Below the pieces are notes generated by a model, which saw only the letters and a program-made list of their open reading frames with translations, was not told the DNA's origin and made no database searches. A DNA stretch of 5,300 nucleotides from assembly GCA_913062655.1 (NCBI GenBank), contig CAJXXO010000201.1, positions 1-5,300 of the forward strand, written 5' to 3'. Each line of letters begins with the position of its first letter. Within the stretch, counting starts at the first letter, position 1. The position numbers and the translations under genes were made by a program. Source of the stretch: an uncultured Bacteroidota bacterium (GTDB taxonomy: Bacteria > Bacteroidota > Bacteroidia > Chitinophagales > S012-47). Shown here one piece after another: positions 1-5,300 of the stretch.

Positions 1-1
1 C

Positions 2-1204
2 CAATGGTTTGAAGAAAGCCGGAATGACCGGGACTTTGGCGACATCACCCGATTTGAACGTGTGGAGAATGTGGATGCCTTGTCGGCCAACCTGGACTTT
101 ACGAAAGCATGGAACAATCGCCATCGGGTGTACTATGGTTTGGAAGCGGTGTACAATGACATTTCCTCCACTGGCCTTGATCGCAACATCGGGACGGGTG
201 AAGCTGTGGCAGGGCCCAGTCGCTATCCGGAATCCGACTGGCAATCGTATGCGGTGTATGCCACTTACCAGTACGACCTGAGTGAAACAGTGCTGTTGCA
301 GGCCGGTGCGCGGTACAATCAATTTGCGCTACATGCCACTTTCGATACCACCTTTTACCCGTTTCCTTTTACCACTGCCAACATCAGCAATGGCGCCCTG
401 ACCGGCAGCCTGGGACTGGTAATACGGCCGAGTGAGAACTGGGTGATGAGTGCCAATGTATCGACCGGATTCCGGGCACCCAATATTGACGATGTTGGAA
501 AGATCTTCGACTCTGAACCGGGCAGTGTGGTGATACCCAACCCCGATTTACAAGCCGAGTACGCCTACAATGCCGAGATCGCACTGGCACGTGTATTTGG
601 CGAAGCGGTGAAGGTGGATGTGACTGGTTTTTATACGTTGCTCGATAACGCGTTGGTGCGCAGAGACTTCACCTTGAATGGCGTGGATTCGATCCCTTAC
701 GATGGCGAGCTGAGCCAGGTGCAAGCGATTCAGAATGCAGCCGTAGCGACCGTATATGGGGTGCAGGCGGGTTTAGAGGTCAAGCTGCCCGAAGGCTTCA
801 GCATATCGGGCCGGATCAACTGGCAAGCCGGTGAAGAAGAGCTCGACAATGGCGAGATAAGTGCTTCGCGGCACGTGGCACCGCTGTTTGGTGTGGTGCG
901 GTTGCAATACTCCACTCGTCAGTTGCGGATGGAATGCAACCTGCAATACAATGGTGAGATCAGCTATGAGAACCTAAATGTGGGCGAACGGGGTAAACCC
1001 TATTTGTATGCGAGTGATGAAAACGGGAATCCCTATTCACCCGCCTGGTACACGCTCAATTTCAAAGCGCTGTATCAACTCAATGAGCAGTTGGCCATAA
1101 GTGGTGGCGTGGAGAACCTCACCGATCAACGATATCGGCCTTACAGCTCTGGCATTGCCGGGGCAGGTCGCAATGTGGTGCTCTCGCTGCGAGCGAACTT
1201 CTAA
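2..1204 (+). CDS. TonB-dependent outer-membrane receptor, C-terminal beta-barrel part (5' end outside window)
   Basis: The reading frame is open from the left edge to TAA at 1202-1204, giving about 400 residues; the signal peptide, plug domain and start lie off-window. The residues alternate polar and hydrophobic in barrel-strand style. The segment STGFRAPNIDD followed by NPDLQAEYAYNAEI (about 450-590) is the hallmark of the TonB-dependent receptor barrel (PF00593 type). A late GGVENLTDQRYRPY segment and a final Phe (LRANF) match the last strand and the outer-membrane assembly signal. Such proteins import large or scarce nutrients (siderophores, haem, cobalamin, glycans) across the outer membrane using TonB-ExbBD energy. 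The FRAPNIDD and RHVAPLFG segments recall haem/cobalamin-type receptors more than SusC-type ones, but the ligand cannot be fixed without the plug. An in-frame GTG at 62 is internal, because the barrel sequence continues upstream of it. Transcription probably stops at the hairpin just after the gene. Family assignment is secure; substrate is unknown. Confidence 0.93.
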   Translation, partial: QWFEESRNDRDFGDITRFERVENVDALSANLDFTKAWNNRHRVYYGLEAVYNDISSTGLDRNIGTGEAVAGPSRYPESDWQSYAVYATYQYDLSETVLLQAGARYNQFALHATFDTTFYPFPFTTANISNGALTGSLGLVIRPSENWVMSANVSTGFRAPNIDDVGKIFDSEPGSVVIPNPDLQAEYAYNAEIALARVFGEAVKVDVTGFYTLLDNALVRRDFTLNGVDSIPYDGELSQVQAIQNAAVATVYGVQAGLEVKLPEGFSISGRINWQAGEEELDNGEISASRHVAPLFGVVRLQYSTRQLRMECNLQYNGEISYENLNVGERGKPYLYASDENGNPYSPAWYTLNFKALYQLNEQLAISGGVENLTDQRYRPYSSGIAGAGRNVVLSLRANF

Positions 1205-1210
1205 AAGATG

Positions 1211-1239
1211 AAGGGGATGTCAGTCGGCATCCCCTTTTT
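1211..1239 (+). terminator. Rho-independent terminator of the TonB receptor gene
   Basis: A perfect 9-bp stem (AAGGGGATG at 1211-1219 pairing with CATCCCCTT at 1228-1236) encloses an 8-nt loop. The run of T at 1235-1239, then TTT after one G, completes a standard intrinsic terminator seven bases after the receptor stop codon. The stop codon of the opposing higA gene falls at 1220-1222 in the loop, so the 3' arm is also higA coding sequence. Read on the minus strand, the stem is followed by a weaker, interrupted T-rich stretch, so termination of higA from the same stem is possible but less certain. Confidence 0.88.
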
Positions 1240-1528
1240 GTTTGTAGGGCTGGATGTCTTCCAATACAGTTGTCAGTCTGGCGCGTTCTGCTTCCAGGTC
1301 GTATTCTTCCTGTAGATTCAGCCAAAACTGTGGTGAATTTCCAAAAAACCTGGCCAATCGAAGTGCGGTATCAGCAGTGATGCCTCGTTTTTGATGCAAG
1401 ATCTGACTGATCCTCGTTTGCGGCACACCGATCGCCTTGGCCAACGCATAGGCGCTTAGTTGCAGGGGAGAAAGAAATTCCTCCTGCAATACTTCTCCGG
1501 GGTGAATGTTGGATAGTCGGTTTGTCAT
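1220..1528 (-). CDS. higA: HigA-family antitoxin / XRE-like helix-turn-helix protein
   Basis: This 102-residue protein has the full layout of the HigA (VapI-type) antidote family. It opens with IHPGEVLQEEFLSPLQLS (residues 8-25). A helix-turn-helix follows at about 25-46 (AYALAKAIGVPQTRISQIL), then ITADTALRLARFFGNSPQFW (50-69) and an NLQEEYDLE segment (71-79). Family members bind DNA at their own promoter and neutralise the HigB mRNA-cleaving toxin. Length is normal for the family. The ATG at 1526-1528 is the first start in this frame: the frame is open upstream only to paired TAA codons near 1620-1627, with no ATG, GTG or TTG between. No Shine-Dalgarno sequence is evident. In typical higBA loci the toxin gene sits directly upstream of higA, but none of the three minus-strand frames there resembles HigB, so this looks like an orphan antitoxin or a stand-alone regulator. 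The family call is firm; the biological role is open. Confidence 0.9.
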   Translation of the reverse strand: MTNRLSNIHPGEVLQEEFLSPLQLSAYALAKAIGVPQTRISQILHQKRGITADTALRLARFFGNSPQFWLNLQEEYDLEAERARLTTVLEDIQPYKQKGDAD

Positions 1529-1666
1529 CTTTGATTCTTGTGGTGTTGGCGTAAAGCAATCTACACAAGCCTTCTTTTTATGTTCGGGTAATTTAACAGC
1601 AGTAAAAAGATCATACTTTTATTAGCAAACACGAGCCAGCAAAATTAAATCCATAACCTAAGCCAA
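1529..1666. promoter_or_regulatory. Divergent intergenic spacer with probable promoters for higA and the membrane-protein gene
   Basis: These 138 bp separate two divergent starts, so both promoters should lie here. On the plus strand TACTTTTA (1614-1621) differs by one base from the Bacteroidota -7 consensus TAnnTTTG. A TTTA at 1592-1595 lies 18 bp before it, where a TTTG-like -33 element would be expected. No clear match was found for higA on the other strand. HigA proteins usually repress their own promoter, so an operator may be present, but I see no convincing inverted repeat. The promoter placement is a weak inference. Confidence 0.3.
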
Positions 1667-2200
1667 ATGAATATTCAAGTTATTACTGTGTTAATCCTGA
1701 AGGTTATTGGTGCAATCCGATTGTTCAACTTCATTGTTGCACTTCCCTATCACTATTACAACCTTACTGATTCCTTCAATTACGAGGAAAACACCTTAAC
1801 AATCATTACCGTAAGCGTTCTATTATTTGAGGTCATCCTTGTTTGGAGCTTACTCTTTAAGTCGAAGGCAATTATATCAATACTAGGGTTAGTAGATGGA
1901 ATAGAGGACAACCAACTGAATATCAAACTTGACTTCATTGAATTAGTTAAACTAGTCTTTATTTTTCTAGGTGTAATGCTGCTTATCAACTCCATTATTC
2001 CTTTCCTTTCATTGATCCTGGATCATTTTAAGTCTGAGATCAGCTATCGTTTTACTGACTTGAAGCCCAGTATGGAAAGCATATTGCTGAAAGCTGGGCA
2101 GATCGCTTTTGGAATTATTATGGTGGTGTATCACAAAGCCTTAGCCAGTTGGGTAAGCCGTCTGGGTGATATGCCTGGCAATTCCAGTGAACAAGTATAA
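1667..2200 (+). CDS. Hypothetical multi-pass membrane protein, AT-rich gene
   Basis: I do not recognise this 177-residue protein. Four hydrophobic segments stand out at about residues 4-27, 44-65, 92-118 and 143-162. A short polar loop (about 28-43) and a longer charged loop (about 76-91, DGIEDNQLNIKLDF) lie between the first three. A second polar stretch (about 119-141) precedes the last helix. No catalytic motif is evident. The ATG at 1667 is the first start after an in-frame TAA at 1646-1648. The gene is about 38% GC by hand count (about 35% up to 2040, about 44% after), while its neighbours are in the mid-50s, which suggests recent acquisition. It is divergent from higA and 35 bp upstream of the methyltransferase gene on the same strand, so the two may share a transcript. 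The long frame, hydrophobic periodicity and closing TAA support a real gene; function is unknown. Confidence 0.72.
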   Translation: MNIQVITVLILKVIGAIRLFNFIVALPYHYYNLTDSFNYEENTLTIITVSVLLFEVILVWSLLFKSKAIISILGLVDGIEDNQLNIKLDFIELVKLVFIFLGVMLLINSIIPFLSLILDHFKSEISYRFTDLKPSMESILLKAGQIAFGIIMVVYHKALASWVSRLGDMPGNSSEQV

Positions 2201-2235
2201 ATGTTCTACCTTATCTAGGCTTATCGTAGTCCGCT

Positions 2236-3180
2236 ATGGGTTCATCTGACTTACAACACACCGCCTGCCTCAATTGCGGGCAAGACCAACCGCAGCCATT
2301 GCTGTCCACCCCAGCGCACATGTACCATAAGGCGGAGCCCTTTTCCTTTGTGCAATGCGGCCACTGTGGGCTTGTGTACCTGAATCCACAGGTGGCACCG
2401 GAACAACTGGGGCAATACTACCCCGACTATTACGTACCGTACCGGGGTGCCGCTGCCTGGGGGAAATACCACAAGATCGCTGCCTGGGGCTTAGCGGGCA
2501 CTGATAAAAAACGAGCACAGAAAGCACGTCAGCAACTACGAAAAAACGAAGGTCACCGCGTGTTGGATGTCGGCTGTGGCCACCCGACTTTCCTGGAAGC
2601 ACTGGCGAAAAAACCGGGACTAACACTCACCGGCATCGACTTTCTGGATACGGGTTGGCGGGAAGAACCGGAGCGCTGGCAGGGAATGGACCTCCATGAA
2701 GTCGATCCGAAAGCGTACCAGAGCGATGCGCCTTTTGATGTGATCACCATGTGGCACTACCTGGAGCATGACTACGATCCCAAGACCACCTTGCATCACC
2801 TGCTGAATGTCAGTCATGACCACACCCGACTGATCATTGAAGTACCGGATTACGACAGCCTGTCGAGGAAAAGATATGGCCAACATTGGGAAGGCTGGCA
2901 TGCGCCCCGGCACACTGCTCTGTACACACAACAGACCCTTTCCGATGTGCTGGATCGCTCCGGTTGGCAGGTAGAGAAGGCCTACAAGTATGGCACAATG
3001 GACGTGTATGCCTTGTGGTGGATGAGTCGCATGGAGCAGAAAGGCTTGGACTGGACACAATCACTGGAAAGTGAATTCCCGACTTTCCTGGCCGGCAAGA
3101 TCCTTACGATGCCGTTTTTTTCCCTACAGCCTTGGCTAAGGCTGGGTGTTCAGTTGGTGGTGGCACAGCCGAAAAAGTAG
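2236..3180 (+). CDS. Class I SAM-dependent methyltransferase with N-terminal zinc-ribbon motif
   Basis: The 314-residue protein begins with a Cys4 zinc-binding motif (C11-x2-C14 and C41-x2-C44, the second followed by GLVYLNPQ). A Rossmann-fold methyltransferase domain of the Methyltransf_23 type follows. The SAM-binding motif I is VLDVGCG (109-115), an acidic strand end TGID lies at 132-135, and the DAPFDVITMWHYLEH segment (164-178) is the usual post-motif region. LIIEVPDYDSLSRKRYG (199-215) and the WHAPRHTALYT segment (221-231) are typical of this group. The C-terminus GVQLVVAQPKK matches the family's common last strand. An in-frame TAG at 2227-2229 makes ATG 2236 the earliest start. Relatives methylate sugars, lipids or small metabolites; the acceptor here is unknown. 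The gene's final 77 bp overlap the opposing crtA-like gene, and no terminator follows it. The zinc-ribbon plus methyltransferase design resembles sugar C-methyltransferases, but that subtype is not proven. Confidence 0.92.
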   Translation: MGSSDLQHTACLNCGQDQPQPLLSTPAHMYHKAEPFSFVQCGHCGLVYLNPQVAPEQLGQYYPDYYVPYRGAAAWGKYHKIAAWGLAGTDKKRAQKARQQLRKNEGHRVLDVGCGHPTFLEALAKKPGLTLTGIDFLDTGWREEPERWQGMDLHEVDPKAYQSDAPFDVITMWHYLEHDYDPKTTLHHLLNVSHDHTRLIIEVPDYDSLSRKRYGQHWEGWHAPRHTALYTQQTLSDVLDRSGWQVEKAYKYGTMDVYALWWMSRMEQKGLDWTQSLESEFPTFLAGKILTMPFFSLQPWLRLGVQLVVAQPKK

Positions 3181-3877
3181 GCACTTCCGCTGGTTCGATC
3201 AAGGGTTGACCTTGCCAGGTACCCAATGTGGCCAATGGCTCAAAACGGGCAAACATCTCCTCGCTGTACCAGTCGTATTCGTGGGTCATACGGATGGCTT
3301 CCTGGTGGGCTTTGCTCTTGTAGGCAAACTGCCGCATCGCTTCTTCCGATTCCCATAGACTGTAGGTGGCCTGTTGAATCCACGGCCATTCGCCAATGCC
3401 CAGGGAGAACAATCGTCCCTCTGCAGCTTCCGTAGCGCGGCTGGTATGGGGCACCTGCTTCCAAAAGCGAATCAACTGACCAGGCCGGATGGTAGCACGG
3501 GTAATGATGCCGCGGATGGCAGTTTGTCCGTGCGGCTTTTCTTCGGAAAAGGGTTCCTGCCCGCTCCACTGCCCTTTTACCTTGATCGGGTGCTGCAATA
3601 GGGTGACTGCCTCATCAGACCGTTGGAAATACTGCCCTCCCCAATTATGGTGCTGAAAGGTCAGAAAATCATCCAACGAATCCCATACCCCCAAAAGACT
3701 GTACACACTCCAATTCGGTTTGGCACTGAAACCGGCCCCATGGCCGCTACCCATCAACTTGGCAAAGTGGAGCCCCTTTATTTTTGCCAATTTACCCGGC
3801 CCGGTACGCATCTGCGAGAACGCCCACCAGCGTTGTCCCTTAGGGAAATGGAAGAATGAAATAGAGGTGATCGGCAT
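3104..3877 (-). CDS. CrtA-like protein (spheroidene monooxygenase family)
   Basis: The 257 residues align by eye with the CrtA family throughout. The landmarks are the RWWAFSQM segment (16-23), GLHFAKLMGSGHGAGF (35-50), PNWSVYSLLGVW (54-65), GQWSGQEPF (102-110), ITRATIRPGQLIRFWKQVP (125-143), FSLGIGEWPWIQQATYSLW (157-175) and EEMFARF (206-212). CrtA of purple phototrophs is a haem-dependent oxygenase that adds a keto group to spheroidene. Homologues in non-phototrophs carry the same name by similarity only, so the substrate here is open. ATG at 3875-3877 is the first start after the preceding gene's stop, which lies in the same frame 9 bp upstream. It is the last gene of a three-gene minus-strand unit. 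The proline-rich tail after about residue 232 is probably not part of the conserved domain and overlaps the methyltransferase gene. A carotenoid ketolase-like role is possible but not demonstrated by the window. Confidence 0.88.
   Translation of the reverse strand: MPITSISFFHFPKGQRWWAFSQMRTGPGKLAKIKGLHFAKLMGSGHGAGFSAKPNWSVYSLLGVWDSLDDFLTFQHHNWGGQYFQRSDEAVTLLQHPIKVKGQWSGQEPFSEEKPHGQTAIRGIITRATIRPGQLIRFWKQVPHTSRATEAAEGRLFSLGIGEWPWIQQATYSLWESEEAMRQFAYKSKAHQEAIRMTHEYDWYSEEMFARFEPLATLGTWQGQPLIEPAEVPTFSAVPPPTEHPALAKAVGKKTAS
3127..3144. other. Short hairpin inside the convergent gene overlap
   Basis: CAGCCTT (3127-3133) and AAGGCTG (3138-3144) form a perfect 7-bp stem with a 4-nt loop. It lies within the overlapping 3' ends of the methyltransferase and crtA-like genes. 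On the plus strand the T run precedes rather than follows it, and on the minus strand the RNA reads A after the stem, so it is not a standard intrinsic terminator in either direction. It may be a coding coincidence or may slow polymerase where the two transcripts meet. Confidence 0.3.
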
Positions 3878-3886
3878 AGGCCAAAG

Positions 3887-4396
3887 CTAACGCAATTGCT
3901 GTTCTACTTGTTGGATGGCGGAGTCTACAGCCTCGTTGTGTTTCAATTCTTTCGCTGCTTTCAGGTGTTTATTGGCCTGTGCTTTCTTCCCCTGCGATGC
4001 TTCGTAGTGGGCGATGCTCACATGCGCCACCGCCTGATCGTTTTCCATTCGCAGGCCTTTCTCAAGTGCTGAAGCAAACGCTGCAGCCGCCTCCGCCTGT
4101 CGCTTATGATGGTGATGAATGTACCCTTGACAGAAGTAATAATAGCCTTGCAACTTACCGGGTATCTTGTCTGGATACTTCACTTTATTGATCTCTCGCT
4201 CACATTTGGCGACATTTCCTCGATACAAATACCGGAGTCCCAATACGACCGGTCCCAATCGAAACTGCACATAAGCCAAATAAGCCGTCAGGCCAATGGC
4301 TAAACCACCCCAGATCCACTCTTGATAAAACAATAAAAAGACCCCGGCCGCCAACGTAACGATGATCGCCAGTATCCTGATCGAAGAAGGTAGCAC
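3887..4396 (-). CDS. Membrane-anchored TPR-like protein, function unknown
   Basis: The 169-residue protein has two hydrophobic helices near the N-terminus (about 7-23 and 29-46). A soluble, helix-rich domain follows with TPR-like spacing: KLQGYYYFCQGYIHHHHKRQ (81-100), AEAAAAFASALEKGLR (101-116), AVAHVSIAHYEASQGKKAQA (122-141) and ANKHLKAAKELK (141-152). The alternating small and aromatic positions recall tetratricopeptide helix pairs, although the repeats are degenerate. TPR domains usually hold protein partners, so an adaptor or scaffold for the membrane enzymes of this unit is plausible. The start is GTG (4394-4396), 2 bp after the stop of the upstream gene; it keeps the first membrane helix and fits translational coupling. 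The next gene follows after 9 bp in the same frame. Four consecutive histidines (94-97) are notable. Not recognised at the family-name level. Confidence 0.82.
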   Translation of the reverse strand: MLPSSIRILAIIVTLAAGVFLLFYQEWIWGGLAIGLTAYLAYVQFRLGPVVLGLRYLYRGNVAKCEREINKVKYPDKIPGKLQGYYYFCQGYIHHHHKRQAEAAAAFASALEKGLRMENDQAVAHVSIAHYEASQGKKAQANKHLKAAKELKHNEAVDSAIQQVEQQLR

Positions 4397-4398
4397 GA

Positions 4399-5300
4399 TT
4401 AGGCTGCTTTATTGTCGGAGCCCTCTGTAGAAACCGCTGACGCTTTTTTCTTCCACGTGCCCGGGTAGCCAAACATGATCTGGTAAACATCCTTGGCCGA
4501 GCGGGCTTGTCGCAGCTCTTTGACTACATCTACCCACACATGAAAATTCAAGGTCACCGGGTTGTAAGACTTAACCGGCTTGGTAATGCCATAGGTTGGT
4601 CGATGCTCTTCCGGTTGAAAAGTGCCAAACATGCGGTCCCAGATAATTAAGGTAGAACCGTAGTTTTTATCGATGTACTTATCATCCACTGCATGGTGTA
4701 CCCGATGGTGCGATGGCGTGGTGAAAATGTACTCAATAGGGCGTGGCAGCTTGTGGATCAACTCGGTATGAATCCAGAATTGATACAAGATCTCAATTTG
4801 ATTCACGATGAAAAAAACAACCGGGTGGAAGCCAAATAAGCCCAATGGCAGGAAAAATAACAGTTTGATATGCTGTGTCCAGGATAATCGGAACGACACT
4901 GCGAAATTGTAATTCGGAGAAGAGTGGTGTGTGACGTGCGTGGCCCACAAAAACTGCCACTCGTGTGCCAGCCGGTGCGCCCAATAACGGGCAAAATCCA
5001 CCGCAATGAGGCACAAGATATATGACCACCAGGTAGGCGGAATACGCAATGGCGTTATGTTATAGACTGCAATAAAAGCGATCAACATACCCGTCTTCAA
5101 TAAGGCACTAACCAATAAATTGCCCACACCAATGGCGGCACTCGCTAAAAAGTCTTTGCCTTCGTATAGGCGTTTTTTCTGCCGCAGTCCGATCAACCAT
5201 TCCAACAGCACCAGGCTCAGCATTACCGGTACCGCATAGTGGATTATCGGTGGAAATTCAAGCGAACGGATATACTCAAGTGTGATTTTATCAGGCGCAT
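4399..5300 (-). CDS. Sterol desaturase / fatty acid hydroxylase superfamily membrane protein (5' end outside window)
   Basis: The protein carries the eight-histidine di-iron ligand pattern of the superfamily. Numbering from the internal Met at 5221-5223, it has HRLAH (83-87), HVTHH (96-100), HTELIH (152-157) and HHRVHH (172-177), then the family signature NYGSTLIIWDRMFGTF (187-202). Hydrophobic segments at about 1-12, 28-54, 66-80 and 118-145 anchor it in the cytoplasmic membrane. Members use O2 and two iron ions to hydroxylate or desaturate lipids, sterols or carotenoids, or to cleave ether lipids. The frame is open beyond 5223 to the right edge, adding 25 plausible residues (APDKITLEYIRSLEF, then PPIIHYAVPV) that complete the first membrane helix, so the Met at 5223 is not the start. 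The C-terminal YNPVTLNFHVW and FGYPGTW segments resemble Bacteroidota members. It is the first visible gene of the minus-strand unit and ends with TAA 2 bp before the TPR-like gene. Family is certain; substrate is not. Confidence 0.92.
   Translation of the reverse strand, partial: APDKITLEYIRSLEFPPIIHYAVPVMLSLVLLEWLIGLRQKKRLYEGKDFLASAAIGVGNLLVSALLKTGMLIAFIAVYNITPLRIPPTWWSYILCLIAVDFARYWAHRLAHEWQFLWATHVTHHSSPNYNFAVSFRLSWTQHIKLLFFLPLGLFGFHPVVFFIVNQIEILYQFWIHTELIHKLPRPIEYIFTTPSHHRVHHAVDDKYIDKNYGSTLIIWDRMFGTFQPEEHRPTYGITKPVKSYNPVTLNFHVWVDVVKELRQARSAKDVYQIMFGYPGTWKKKASAVSTEGSDNKAA

Noticed and set aside
9..281. A 90-codon plus-strand frame starting near the left edge
   Set aside because: It overlaps the receptor gene in another frame and encodes a Met/Trp/Thr-rich peptide with no family features.
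1371..1568. A 65-codon minus-strand frame overlapping higA and its upstream region, considered as a possible HigB toxin
   Set aside because: Its translation is arginine- and serine-rich, lacks any RelE/HigB-like pattern, and mostly lies inside higA in another frame.
2201..2235. Possible independent promoter for the methyltransferase in the 35-bp gap (TACCTTAT at 2207-2214)
   Set aside because: The match to TAnnTTTG is poor and a -33 element is not evident. Co-transcription or a promoter inside the upstream gene is equally likely.
2620..3060. A 146-codon minus-strand open frame inside the methyltransferase gene
   Set aside because: Its composition shows no domain pattern, and the plus-strand frame carries clear SAM-binding motifs over the same DNA.
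3240..3569. A 109-codon minus-strand frame inside the crtA-like gene
   Set aside because: It is an out-of-frame shadow; the main frame carries all the conserved CrtA-family segments.
3882..3889. Exact match to the Bacteroidota -7 promoter consensus (TAGCTTTG on the minus strand) just before the crtA-like gene
   Set aside because: It ends 4 bp before the ATG, so the transcript would start at or inside the codon. No TTTG-like -33 element was found, and the match partly arises from the upstream stop codon.

Overview
The window most likely comes from a member of the Bacteroidota with a roughly 50-55% GC background. The evidence is a TonB-dependent outer-membrane receptor ending in Phe, starts without recognisable Shine-Dalgarno sequences, and the mix of families: a CrtA-like monooxygenase, a sterol-desaturase/fatty-acid-hydroxylase protein and a zinc-ribbon methyltransferase. 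This is inference from families and style. No rRNA or other taxonomic marker is present.

Left part (1-1530): the 3' end of a TonB-dependent receptor gene (+) runs in from beyond the left edge and stops at 1204. It meets, tail to tail, a small HigA-type antitoxin/helix-turn-helix gene (-, 1220-1528). A strong stem-loop with a T run (1211-1239) ends the receptor transcript, and one arm of it lies inside the last codons of higA. No HigB toxin gene is visible upstream of higA.

Middle (1530-3180): a 138-bp divergent spacer leads into an AT-rich gene (about 38% GC by hand count) for a four-helix membrane protein of unknown function. After 35 bp comes a normal-GC gene for a class I SAM-dependent methyltransferase with an N-terminal Cys4 zinc-binding motif.

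Right part (3104-5300): three genes on the minus strand form a tight unit, read in the order 5300 to 3104. They are a sterol-desaturase/fatty-acid-hydroxylase membrane protein (its start lies beyond the right edge), a two-helix membrane protein with a TPR-like helical domain (GTG start 2 bp after the previous stop), and a CrtA-like (spheroidene monooxygenase family) protein 9 bp further on. The last gene runs 77 bp into the 3' end of the convergent methyltransferase gene. The pairing of a di-iron membrane oxygenase with a CrtA-type oxygenase suggests oxidative tailoring of a membrane lipid or isoprenoid such as a carotenoid; the substrate cannot be read from the sequence.

No tRNA, rRNA, CRISPR array, insertion sequence or long repeat was seen, and no gene-free stretch exceeds 300 bases.
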